Below, piece by piece: positions 41,721-51,003 of a stretch of DNA of 64,000 nt (positions are counted from its first letter, which is position 1; each line of letters begins with the position of its first letter). The notes under the pieces are model-generated. The model did no database searches, was not told the DNA's origin, and was given only the letters and a program-made list of their open reading frames with translations. The position numbers and the translations under genes are program-made. The stretch comes from Harmothoe impar (Eukaryota > Annelida > Polychaeta > Phyllodocida > Polynoidae). Location of the stretch: the NCBI GenBank assembly GCA_947462335.1, contig OX381707.1, positions 60,241,773-60,305,772 of the forward strand, in the 5' to 3' direction.

Positions 41721-42335
41721 TTACTTACTAATAAAGAACACTCGGAAGGCCCACTCAGCGGGACTTCCTCCGTATTCGCATTCTTCAGCGATCTTATCTA
41801 ACCTCTCAGGCGACAATTTTAAATGGTCCCCCACCTCTTTCCACCTGCTACCCAGACGTCTGCCGAGGGTGCCCAAGTGCTTGTGCATCGCGCGCGAGTC
41901 GGGGTTTTCGAAATCCAACCCCTGTCTGTGGAGAAGGGCCATCCACTGAGCCAACAGTTCCATGCGTCTTATGCGGGTGAAGACGCGACCGAGCTCGCCC
42001 CATCTATGACGATGCGGGGTTTCACCCCACCACACTCGGAACATCGCCGTACACAGCTCCTCCGGTGTCTTGACACTGCGCTCTACTAGAGCATCCATAC
42101 GGGCGGCGCTGACTTTTAAGCTACTGCCCAACTCTCTCCAACAGCCGCTCAACTCTTTACCTAGTTGACGAAGCAAGGCGTCGCTATAGGCTAACCGCCG
42201 CTGTCCTACCTGTCGGGTCTCCCCATCATCGGTCTGCTGCCTCGCGCCGCGTCTCACGTCGTCAAGCCGCATTAACTTTTTTTCAGGCGCACCGGGCGGT
42301 GAAGGCGAGCTTGAAAGTGGAATAGCTTGAGCCAT
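41721..42335 (-). CDS. Tandem death-domain protein carried by the Polinton-type element (204 aa)
   Basis: The ATG at 42335 follows a (ggc)n-rich leader. After a 45-residue polar arm, residues 52-132 match a complete death domain: helix 1 LLRQLGKEL, WRELGSSLKVS with the core Trp66, TPEELCTAMFRVW with Trp103, and a closing ELGRVFTRIRRMELLAQ. Residues 153-204 start a second copy (LGTLGRRLGSRWKEVGDHLKLS, core Trp165) that stops after about four helices, so it is truncated. Death domains pair with other death domains in apoptotic and inflammatory adaptors. A protein of bare death domains with no enzyme could act as a decoy or adaptor; that is inference. The gene is transcribed divergently from the other two genes of the element. 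Confidence 0.8.
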   Translation of the reverse strand: MAQAIPLSSSPSPPGAPEKKLMRLDDVRRGARQQTDDGETRQVGQRRLAYSDALLRQLGKELSGCWRELGSSLKVSAARMDALVERSVKTPEELCTAMFRVWWGETPHRHRWGELGRVFTRIRRMELLAQWMALLHRQGLDFENPDSRAMHKHLGTLGRRLGSRWKEVGDHLKLSPERLDKIAEECEYGGSPAEWAFRVFFISK

Positions 42336-42344
42336 CTCGTCTCG

Positions 42345-42361
42345 TCTTGGCGGCGGCGGCA

Positions 42362-42407
<46 letters not shown>

Positions 42408-42440
42408 CGGTGGTGGTGGTGGCAGTGGTGGTGGTAGTAG
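42345..42440. repeat. (ggc)n / (ggt)n trinucleotide repeat in the death-domain gene leader
   Basis: About 20 ggc triplets grade into ggt and agt triplets. Read on the minus strand it is the 5' leader just before the ATG at 42335. Long poly-Arg, poly-Ala or poly-His frames across it are artefacts. Confidence 0.85.
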
Positions 42441-43393
42441 CCGTTACTGGGGTCAGAGGTGATATGTTTTTTTTCCAACAGAAATGAGAGCTTTTTATAC
42501 AGAGGGAGTTTAATCCCATTTCCAACAGCGCTCCAGCTGTCTAGCACCCTGTCCGCATGACGCTTTTTCAGCCGCTCCGCTCCTTAAGAGCTTAGATGAC
42601 GAGGGGGTGTGGCATCGCTATCCGTGGAGACCAGCTGAAAACGGTGTTTTTTCCTCACTCATAGCCTTAATACCTCCTACCCCCTACCCGAGGACGTCTC
42701 CCTCCCTCTGACATTCATTGTAACAAACGTCAGAGGTCAGGTGAAAATCGGATTTTTTTTCATGCACAGCCTTAGGCAGCTGTCACCCCTCCCTATTGAA
42801 CTAGCCGGCCGCCCGCCCGCCCGCCTGGCCGGCCCGGTCTACTCACCACGGCAGGAGGTGGCGATTTTTGTCTTACACTTAAGTCGCTCACCACATGCAC
42901 ACGCCTCTACTCACAGACAGGCACGTTCGTCTTAGGGGGGTCCTGCTTCACGCCACACGCCTCCTGTAGTTTTTTTTTGTATACACACTGTAAGCTCATC
43001 ACCGTTACCGTTAATCCTTTATACAGCTAACGCGCGCTGAATGGCTGAACAGGGTGGTAAGCGGCTTAGCTCACCACAGTGGATCCCTCAAAAAGGGATC
43101 CAGCTGAAAACGTCATACCTTATGTCTTTGTGAATGGCCGCCGCCGGTCAGTCGACGGCAGGCAGCAACCGCTTAACCCTTTATACAGCTAATGCGCGTT
43201 GAATTGCTGAACAGGGTGGTAAGCGGCTTAGCTCATCATCACAGTCGATCTCTCAAAAGAGGGGGGGGGAAAGGGATCCAGCTGAAAACGTCATGCCTTA
43301 TGTCTTTTTGTTTCTCTTTGTGAATGGCCGCCGGTCAGCCGGCGGCAGCTGAACAGGGTCGGTAAGTAGCTTAGCTCTAGAAGCGAGAAGGCG
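42441..43393. promoter_or_regulatory. Divergent intergenic control region with repeated modules
   Basis: It lies between the minus-strand death-domain gene and the plus-strand PC4-like gene. Two long direct repeats (about 43016-43150 and 43177-43340) share tttatacagctaa, tgaacagggtggtaagcgg, ggatccagctgaaaacgtca and gtgaatggccgcc. A third partial copy lies at 43347-43378. A related agctgaaaacg word occurs at 42632. This looks like a duplicated enhancer or promoter module. No gene is seen inside. Confidence 0.6.
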
Positions 43394-43400
43394 TATATAA
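43394..43400 (+). promoter_or_regulatory. TATA box of the PC4-like gene
   Basis: TATATAA lies 62 bases before the ATG. About 30 bases downstream, a pyrimidine-rich cattcactcactcattc provides an initiator-like start. Confidence 0.65.
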
Positions 43401-43461
43401 GGGGCTTGGAAACCTCCATTCACTCACTCATTCTTTTTTGCTGCTCTCTACAGTCACCACC

Positions 43462-43790
43462 ATGAGCAAAAGACAACAGCTAGCGGCGTTCAAGAACAAG
43501 AAGACTACGCGGAACAGCGTTCGTTTAGCGTCAGTGCCTGCTCTTGCTACTGAACATGAGACTACCGCCGCAGCCGGTTGGTCTTATCACCCTCCTGCTG
43601 TAGCGAGCGCTCGCGGCAGTAGTAGTAGTAGTAGTAGTAGCAGTAGCACTAGTAGTAGCAGTAGTAGTAGTAGTGGTAGTAGTACTAGTAGTACTACTGG
43701 TAGCAGTCGTCGTGCTAGCGACGTTGTTACACTCGCGACGGTACACGTTGCTGCTAAGCGCGCTGCCGCTGCTACCGCCGTCCCGCCTGC

Positions 43791-43829
<39 letters not shown>

Positions 43830-45057
43830 GCCTGCTACTGCTGCGCTTGCTACGGCTGCGCCTGCTGAGGCTGCTGCTGCGCCTGCTACTGTTGCGTCTG
43901 CTGCGGCTGCGCCTGCTGCGGCTGCTTCTGCTGCACTTGCTGCTACTGCTACTACTACTGACGACAACGCTCCTGGCACAGCGCAGTACTGGCAACCGGG
44001 TTTTTACCTCCCCACTACTGTTGATGACTTTGATGACCTGCCGCACGTTGCACAGCCCCTCTCCTCCACCACTACATCGACGGACGCCCTCGACGCCGCT
44101 CGCGCTGAGAGTTACAGCTATTCGGACACTCAGCCCCTGAACCGAGAAGAAGAGGAGGAGGAGGAGCAGCAACAGGGTGAGACAGAGAACGACGCTGACG
44201 ACGAGGCGTACGAAGAACCCGAAGGGCAAGGGGTGAGCGGTACGTTTTTCGGCTTCCCTCTTCGACCTTTCGACCTCACTTCCTCCACTGCTAGCGCCCC
44301 CCCGTCCGGTCCGTGGCGACTGCCCTCACCGCCGCCTTACGAGGGCGGCGGCGGCGCTTCATCTTCTACCGCTACACACAGCACGGACGGCGTGTGGCTG
44401 CGCTGTTCCAACAACGAGACCTCCGATACCACCAGCGCTGACGCTGCTCCTGCTATCGGTTCTGCTGCTGATTCAGCTCACGCTGATGGTGTTACTCATC
44501 CTGCGGGTGTGAAACGTTCTAAGGTGAGTTCCAGAACAACAAGGCCCACTAAGAAGAGAAAAATACAAGAAAAAGAAGGAGATGGACGAGAAGAAGCAGA
44601 GAAAACACTCGGGTTAGAGTTCTGCTTAGACGGAGCTTTGACGCTGGAGATCTGGGAGGACGTGGCTAGACTGTCTAGGAGGCCGCGCTACACAAAAGAC
44701 GGCCAGGTGAAAGAGGCGTCTCTGACCAGAAGCAAGCGAGTGCACTTCACGGCCGACGCGCTGCGCGAGCTCATAGCACGCATCGCCGATATCCGCGCAG
44801 TGGTGCGCATACGCGACACAGCGGCCGCGCAAGGAAAACCTAATCACACCCCCTGGTTCGCAGTGCTGGATGAGGCGGGCGAAGTGTACGCAGCTGTGAG
44901 CTACTACAGCGGTAAGAACCTCGTCCACGTGCGCAAGTACGAAGGTCCTGACAAAAAACCCACACAGCAGGGGGTGACGCTGTCCGCCAGAGCGCTCAAA
45001 GAGTTGGATGACAAAACAGAGATCATTCTGAAATATCTCGGCATAGATTCGGAATGA
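43462..45057 (+). CDS. Low-complexity protein with two C-terminal PC4-like ssDNA-binding modules (531 aa)
   Basis: The ATG at 43462 sits in a good Kozak context (caccaccATGAG). Residues about 1-340 are low complexity: a Ser/Thr tract (near 52-82), a long Ala/Pro tract, then an acidic EEEEEEEQQQ patch. A basic nuclear-localisation-type PTKKRK lies near 361. Residues about 467-526 resemble the PC4/Sub1 fold: a beta strand YAAVSYYSGKNLVHVRKY, a loop with KKPTQQGVTLS, then a helix. The stretch about 385-448 repeats the same plan (RSKRVHFTADALRELIARI). PC4 binds single-stranded DNA and coactivates transcription. Beside a protein-primed polymerase, an ssDNA-binding replication role is likely but inferred. 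Confidence 0.75.
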
Positions 45058-45077
45058 GAGACGCTCAACGCTCACGC

Positions 45078-45123
45078 GCGCACACACACACACACACACA
45101 CAGCGTTTGACGTACGCTGTATG

Positions 45124-45159
<36 letters not shown>

Positions 45160-45240
45160 GGATACACAGACAGCAGACAGAAAGATAGTTACATAGACGA
45201 CAGATTGATAGATGGCTAGATAGATAGATAGATAGTTAGA
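45078..45240 (+). repeat. Microsatellites (ca)n, (agac)n, (gata)n
   Basis: Successive simple repeats fill the gap between the PC4-like gene and polB: cacaca at about 45080-45100, acagacag at 45125-45160, tagatagata at 45213-45235. Confidence 0.9.
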
Positions 45241-45275
45241 CGGCTAAGTAGTTGGTAACCGAGTGAAAAAAAAAC

Positions 45276-48200
45276 ATGACACAGTACGTATGCGAAAAGT
45301 GTTTCAAAATGTTTAAAAGAGCGTACAACCACGAGAGACACGTAGAAAATTGTAGAGTAGTAGCTAAGTTTTGCCCTCTATGCGGCGAAGGGGATTGCCG
45401 AAAGAGCGCTTGTCGACGCGAATCTCTGGACGGGGTGACCGTCCCTCCGCGCATATGTGCTGTACCGAACGGGGAGGAAACGTTCACGGCGAATTGGCCT
45501 GCGATACAAACGGGCGTCAGGATGCACGGGACTCGCGTGAGTGTAACAAACTTCAGGCTACCAACCGGCGAGTTGAGTGACGCTGTAGATACTATGCGTC
45601 GCATTCACTTGACACAAAGATTCAGATACAAAGTGGGTTTCTCGGTAGGCTTACTGTTACAACACAGAGAAGACAAGAGCAAACTGCGCTACTTCCACGC
45701 CTCCCAGAACAACGCAACTCTCATACAACCGCTCCCTACTGTAACTAATTCAGAAACTTTGGAAGAGCTCCTCTCAAAGATGCAAAACACCGTCGCTTGC
45801 GAGGAGGTACGGAAACTTTGCGACGCTGACACCAAGTGGCACGTTCTTTTTCCTACCAATTTGAACATCTGCGTTTACATGGGACCGGGGGAATTCCCCA
45901 TAGGCGGTAGGATCACTCAGGCCGGTCGAGTTGGAAAGAGAAGCGGCGTGTTAGATTTTCCCAACAAGGACAACCTCTGCATCTTCCGCTGCATTTCCTT
46001 TCACTTATACAACACCAGCAAGCGCGCTTCAGATTTGTTACGTCAGTTCTGTCCCGCTGCCACACCTGAATCCTTTCCGGGTCTGAACATCCGCGACTTA
46101 CCCGCGTTAGAGAACTTGTTTGACGTACAAATAGCGGTTTACACCGCGTCGCGTCAAGTGCCGGGGCGGAAGTTGAGAAGACGCGTTACTCTGATCAGAC
46201 CGCCTTCCAGAACTGTGGCCGCCCGAGGTAAAGTCAACCTACACCTGACGGCGAAAGGCGGTTTGCACGTCTCTCTCGTCACGGACTTCAACGCGTACGC
46301 GGGCATATACGAATGTTGCAAGTGTAAGGCGGCGTTCACCACCGAGTTCTTGCTGAAGAGACACAGGAACCAGCTTTCCTCTTGCCGACAAGTCAAGTTG
46401 CGCTACGTAGGTGGCATCTACCAAAATTCGAGAACGATTTTCGAAGCGCTAGCAGACTTCTCCATTTTTCCCCCCGACGGACATTCCGGAATCTACCCTT
46501 ACAAGATCGCCTTCGATTTCGAGGCTTTCTTCAGACCGTGCAAAGAACCGTCGACGGAGCACGTGTCCCTGCTGTGGGATCACGTCCCTTTGTCGGCTAG
46601 CGTCGCATCCGACTTTCCGGGGTGGGAGGGGCCCGTCTGCTTCGTCAGAGCGTCCGACGCAGATTCCGACCCCTTGTTGGACCGAGTTTTAAATCACATA
46701 AACGAGAACGCCAAAGCGATCGGGGAAGCTGTGCTAGAACTTTACCGACCGACGTTAGCGAAGTTAGATGCGGCGATAGGTGAAGCTCTCCTGCTGGAGG
46801 AGGCGACGTTCACCACCCCTTCTCCAGGCGGCTTCGCTGCGGCTCAGACCAGACACCCGTTAGTTCAACTGAAGAAGCGTCTTCTGAGATACATCCGTCA
46901 AGCTCCAGTGGTGGGCTTCAACTCGGGGCGTTACGACTTGAACCTGATCAAAATACGCCTTCACTCGTTCTTCGCCTCCGGAGACCGAAGAAACCAAGAA
47001 TTCAGCGTCATAAAGAGAAGCAATCAATACTTGGCGGTTTACACACAGCACACGGTTTTCTTGGACGTAGTCAACTATTTGGCACCCGGTTACAACTACG
47101 CGACCTATTTGCGAGCTTTCACCAGGAACGAAGAGAAAGGTCACTTTCCTTACGAATGGATGACGTCTACCAGGAAACTGGCAAACAGAACGCTGCCGCC
47201 GAGATCGGCTTTCGACAGCGAGCTGACGGGCGTCAAAATGTCCGAATCCGACTACGCCGCATGTCAGAAAGTTTGGTCCGACGAGAAGATGCAAACTATG
47301 GAAGACTACTTGATCCACTACAACAACAAAGACGTGAAACCTTTCATAGAAGCTCTGAAAAATCACGCTAAATTTTTCCAAGATCGCGGCATCGACATGT
47401 TGAAAGACGGAGTTTCTCTCGCCGGTTTGACTTTACGCTTCCTCTTCCAAAACCTAGAAGACGCGTTCACAACGTTTCCCCAGTTCGACGCCGTCCTCCA
47501 CGCTCTGATCAAAGAGAATCTAGTCGGCGGTCCTTCCATCATCTTCCATAGATTTCACGAGAAGGGCACCACGCGGATAAGGGAGCACAAGTACGGCGAA
47601 GAAGCGAGACCGTGCCAACACATCCTAGGACTAGACGCTAACTCTCTGTACTTGCGCTGCATGAGCGAAGCGCACTGCACGGGCTATTACGCGGTGAGAC
47701 GGCCCGAGACCGAGTTCAAGCCCGAAATCAGGCAAAGAAACTCTCACAGCGCTTTGGAGTGGTTACGCTTCGTAGAGCACGACCGCGACGTGAAACTGCG
47801 CCACGCTCTGAACGGCGGCGAGATGGCGGTAGGCTGTCGGAGAATTCGCGTGGACGGATTTCACGCGGCCTCTAATACGGTTTTCCAGTTTCACGGGTGT
47901 TGGTTCCACGCTCACGAGTGCATACCGTCGCACCGATATCAGTGCGCTTCACTGAGAGAGGAGAGACGCGACAGAACGACCAGAGTAAGCGCTTACTTGA
48001 AAGCGTTAGGTTACAAGCTGGTCGTCGTGTGGGAGTGCGAATGGCGAGAGATGAAGCGTCGAGATGAGCGGGTCAAGGCCTCCCAACAACGCTGGAAGGT
48101 TGACGCTTTGAAAGTGTCTCGAAACGCGATGAGCGAGAGCGACATCCTTTCCGCTGTGAAAGAGGAGAAAATGTTCGGTTTAGTTCAAGTGGACATCACT

Positions 48201-49403
48201 ACGCCGCCTCACCTACGAGAGTACTTCGAAGAAATGACCCCCGTTTTCAAGAACGCGACCGTTTCAAAATCGGACATAGGCCCTCACATGTCAGACTTTG
48301 CGCAGGAAGAAAAGCTGTTGAGCACGCCTCAGAGATGTCTGATAGGGAATTACCACGGAAAAAATATTCTCTTGGGAACGCCGCTTCTCAAGTGGTATTT
48401 AGAGCACGGTTTGATAGTCACCAAAGTGCAGCTGGTGGTAGAATACCTACCTAAACGCTCCTTTGCCGGTTTCGCGGACGAAGTGACGGCGGCGCGAAGA
48501 CGTGGCGACGTGAACGAGAACGAGAAAATTCTGTCAGACTGTTACAAGTTAATGGGAAACGCTACGTACGGTAAAACAATCTGCAACAAAGAAAAACACA
48601 CGGCGGTGAGATACACTGACAGTCGGAAGTTCGAACTATTGGCCAATTCGTGGCGCTTCAAAAAGGCGTCCGAGTTGACTTCCGATCTGTTTGAAGTCGA
48701 ACTACAACCGAAAACGGTCAAGAACAACCTCCCTATTCAGATAGGGTTCATGGTATACCAGTACGCGAAGTTGAAAATGTTAGAGTTCACATACGACTTC
48801 TTGGATAGATTCGTCGATCGGCGCGATTATGCCCTTTGTCAAATGGACACCGACAGTCTTTACATGGCTCTCAGCGGTGCCACGTTGGATGACCTAGTGA
48901 AACCTCGCCTGAGAGAGACGTACTTCAGAGAGAAACGAAAGTGGCTTCCGACAGCGGTGTGCGACGAGCACTTAGAGCTTTTCGTGAAGACAAAAACGGA
49001 AAGAGTGCGAGAATGGTGTGCGCCGCCCGGCGGATGTTGTGAGAGACGGTACCTTCACGATCTGAGAACTTCGGGGCTCATGAAAGCGGAGTGGGAAGGT
49101 GACGGGATCCTAAGTCTCAACCCTAAGACTTACATTTGCTACGATCGAGTCAGCGACACCGGTGAAAGAAAATCCAAAAAATGGAGTGCAAAAGGCGTAC
49201 AGAAGAAACAAAACCCCCAGGAACCAGACGCCTTCTTGGATGTTCTTCGCCAACGAAAAACTCTCATTGCTGTAAATAGAAATTTCAAAGTGGTGCGAAA
49301 CAAAATGGTCACCTACACCATAGAGAAAGACGGCGTGCGCTACTTGTATTATAAGCGTCGCGTGCATTCTGACGGTGTGACAACGAGTCCTTTAGAGATA
49401 TGA
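45276..49403 (+). CDS. polB: Protein-primed family-B DNA polymerase with N-terminal zinc fingers
   Basis: 1,375 aa. Exonuclease motifs: ExoI FDFEAF (Asp414, Glu416), ExoII NSGRYD (Asp554), ExoIII YNNKD (Tyr682, Asp686). Polymerase motifs: A DANSLY (Asp787), B KLMGNATYGK (Lys1091, Asn1095), C DTDS (Asp1191, Asp1193). This is the type-B polymerase of Polintons and adenovirus-like elements, which start from a terminal protein. The N-terminal 400 residues add a C2HC finger (Cys6, Cys9, His22, Cys26), a possible OTU-like cysteine-protease core (DNLC, Asp232/Cys235; GLHVS, His331) and a second C2H2-type finger near 346-372. All catalytic acids are present, so it looks active. Start chosen as the first ATG after stops. 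Confidence 0.93.
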   Translation: MTQYVCEKCFKMFKRAYNHERHVENCRVVAKFCPLCGEGDCRKSACRRESLDGVTVPPRICAVPNGEETFTANWPAIQTGVRMHGTRVSVTNFRLPTGELSDAVDTMRRIHLTQRFRYKVGFSVGLLLQHREDKSKLRYFHASQNNATLIQPLPTVTNSETLEELLSKMQNTVACEEVRKLCDADTKWHVLFPTNLNICVYMGPGEFPIGGRITQAGRVGKRSGVLDFPNKDNLCIFRCISFHLYNTSKRASDLLRQFCPAATPESFPGLNIRDLPALENLFDVQIAVYTASRQVPGRKLRRRVTLIRPPSRTVAARGKVNLHLTAKGGLHVSLVTDFNAYAGIYECCKCKAAFTTEFLLKRHRNQLSSCRQVKLRYVGGIYQNSRTIFEALADFSIFPPDGHSGIYPYKIAFDFEAFFRPCKEPSTEHVSLLWDHVPLSASVASDFPGWEGPVCFVRASDADSDPLLDRVLNHINENAKAIGEAVLELYRPTLAKLDAAIGEALLLEEATFTTPSPGGFAAAQTRHPLVQLKKRLLRYIRQAPVVGFNSGRYDLNLIKIRLHSFFASGDRRNQEFSVIKRSNQYLAVYTQHTVFLDVVNYLAPGYNYATYLRAFTRNEEKGHFPYEWMTSTRKLANRTLPPRSAFDSELTGVKMSESDYAACQKVWSDEKMQTMEDYLIHYNNKDVKPFIEALKNHAKFFQDRGIDMLKDGVSLAGLTLRFLFQNLEDAFTTFPQFDAVLHALIKENLVGGPSIIFHRFHEKGTTRIREHKYGEEARPCQHILGLDANSLYLRCMSEAHCTGYYAVRRPETEFKPEIRQRNSHSALEWLRFVEHDRDVKLRHALNGGEMAVGCRRIRVDGFHAASNTVFQFHGCWFHAHECIPSHRYQCASLREERRDRTTRVSAYLKALGYKLVVVWECEWREMKRRDERVKASQQRWKVDALKVSRNAMSESDILSAVKEEKMFGLVQVDITTPPHLREYFEEMTPVFKNATVSKSDIGPHMSDFAQEEKLLSTPQRCLIGNYHGKNILLGTPLLKWYLEHGLIVTKVQLVVEYLPKRSFAGFADEVTAARRRGDVNENEKILSDCYKLMGNATYGKTICNKEKHTAVRYTDSRKFELLANSWRFKKASELTSDLFEVELQPKTVKNNLPIQIGFMVYQYAKLKMLEFTYDFLDRFVDRRDYALCQMDTDSLYMALSGATLDDLVKPRLRETYFREKRKWLPTAVCDEHLELFVKTKTERVREWCAPPGGCCERRYLHDLRTSGLMKAEWEGDGILSLNPKTYICYDRVSDTGERKSKKWSAKGVQKKQNPQEPDAFLDVLRQRKTLIAVNRNFKVVRNKMVTYTIEKDGVRYLYYKRRVHSDGVTTSPLEI

Positions 49404-49610
49404 AAAAAAAAAAAAAAATAAGCGTGTGCATCTTTTCAAAAATAGAGTGTTTATCAAGATTGAAAAAAAAAAATAAAAAAAAATTAAAAGAAAATATTGT
49501 TGTGTTTTTATTATCATACGGCTTCTTTTACTAGTAAGTCGCGCAGTCTCTTAAAGCGTCACTCATGTGACGACGTCGCTTCCAGTCACGGGATCCTAAA
49601 CAAAAAAAAA
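49404..49610 (+). other. 3' region of polB with A-runs and poly(A) signal
   Basis: It contains long A-runs and an AATAAA at about 49472 that can serve polB. No ORF is present. Confidence 0.5.
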
Positions 49611-50068
49611 CTTCTTCTTCTTCCGGTCACGTGATCAATCAGGTCGCTTCCGATTGGCCATTAAGTCGTGTGACGTCACTTCCGGTCACATGACTCATCA
49701 GGTCACTTCCGATCACGTGATCCTAAATTAGGTCATATGACGTCACTTCCGGTCCCCTAAGTAGGTCAGTAGGTTACCCAGAATGCACCATCCCCTAAGT
49801 AGGTCACTTCCGGTCACCCAATGGAGGCCTCTGATTGGCTGCAGGGTTACCCAGAATGCACCGCTAATCCCCTAAGTAGGTCACTTCCGGTCACGTGACC
49901 AAATGGAGGCCTCTGATTGGCTAACTAGGTCACGTGACGTCACCACTAATCCCCTAAGTAGGTCACTTCCGGTCACGTGACCAAATGGAGGCCTCTGATT
50001 GGCTGCATGTCGATTGAGTAATAAACAGTACTTAACTATAGTCCCGTTCCGATACATACTATACTACT
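49611..50068 (-). repeat. Right terminal inverted repeat
   Basis: It mirrors the left TIR, with the same ccaat, ccggaagt, cacgtg, tgacgtca and gcattctgggta words in reverse. The outer 300 bases are nearly identical to the left copy. The inner part carries an extra copy of the ggtcacttcc/tgacgtcac module and only four ctt triplets. Confidence 0.88.
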
Positions 50069-50074
50069 GTCGTC
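50069..50074. repeat. Target site duplication, right (gtcgtc)
   Basis: It matches 40682-40687 exactly. Confidence 0.88.
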
Positions 50075-50215
50075 CCCCCACACCACTGTTAACCGTTCTC
50101 GTCACCTCCAGCACTGCACAAGGCCCCACCACCACCGGGATGCCGCCACAACTAGGTCTGTTTTAATAAGTGTGACAAGCGGCGGGTGCCGGATGCCAGA
50201 CGATCATCTGGGTGT

Positions 50216-50350
50216 GGCGTACGCCATATATCACCACAGCGGGTGCTGAGCAATTTGATGCTCGGAAGTGGCGTATACATGTGCGCCGTGGTGAGAGTGG
50301 CGTACGCCGGAATTGGACTGGCGTACGCCGAAATGAAAGCGGCGTACGCC
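50216..50350. repeat. Cluster of ggcgtacgcc palindromes
   Basis: The 10-bp palindrome GGCGTACGCC occurs at 50216, 50299, 50320 and 50341, the last three at 21-bp intervals. A near copy (ggcgtatac) lies at about 50270. No gene is recognised around it. Confidence 0.8.
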
Positions 50351-50835
50351 GGCGCAGATGACACAGGCAGGATCCAAAAATGTTCTGATTATATCCCAAA
50401 TGCTAGATCTTCAAGCGGCGTGACCGTGGTGGCGTCACCAACACTGTCAACATTACCTCCACCCCTGCAACTCTCACCTCTGCTTAACGTAGGCGCTCAA
50501 CACACACATAGGGACATACTATAGTACACAAATTGGTCAACACACCTCGGGGTTTCTATAGGTCTACATGTTGAGACCCATTTTCTGTGCCATATGGGTA
50601 GCATATGGTCCGTTTGTGTCAGTTGTTTAGTTGTCCTGGGGAAGCAATCTGTGGAGTTAGTGTTGTCTGTTTTGAAGTGAGGGGGGCATTTTCATGTCAT
50701 CCCCAGTCAGAGTGTGGGTGCTTTTGCATTGAGGACGTGAGACTGAGGAGAACTGTGCTGGGAGAATGGGTGGTTCCGCTCTGGTTGGTCGTGAGAAGGA
50801 CCACGCCCGACCGAACCCAGTGGAGATTTGGGTTG

Positions 50836-51003
50836 GGCCAAATTTAAAAAAAAGGATTGTTTCCGGTCACCTGACCGGGTATAGCAAAACAGTGCCGGGT
50901 CCCCATAAAGAAATCTATTTTTTATTTTTTTTTAAATCCGACCGGCCGGGCCTGCATCGTCAGGCCATGTTACCGGAAACCAACCTTTTTTTAAAATTTG
51001 GCC
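50836..51003. mobile_element. MITE of the ggccaaaaa family, complete copy
   Basis: The left end (ggccaaatttaaaaaaaagg, then tgtttccggtcacctgaccggg) is mirrored on the right (taccggaaaccaacc, a T-run, aatttggcc). The inside carries the family word ccgaccggccggg. Confidence 0.66.

Larger units (their letters stand above)
40688..50068. mobile_element. Reduced Polinton/Maverick-type element, 9.4 kb
   Basis: The ends are inverted (AGTAGTATAGTATGTATCGG inward from 40688, mirrored at 50068). They are flanked by a perfect 6-bp duplication gtcgtc (40682-40687 and 50069-50074). A 6-bp duplication and AG-starting ends are the Polinton hallmark made by a retroviral-type integrase. Inside are a protein-primed DNA polymerase B, a PC4-like protein and a death-domain protein. 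Missing from every frame I read are integrase, FtsK-type ATPase, adenovirus-type protease and both capsid proteins; full Polintons are 15-20 kb. It could replicate itself but would need integrase in trans. Confidence 0.9.

Noticed and set aside
43531..44229. Minus- and alternate-frame poly-Ser, poly-Ala and poly-Leu frames over the PC4-like gene
   Set aside because: They are frame shadows of agt and gct repeats. The PC4-like frame has the conserved domain and the promoter.
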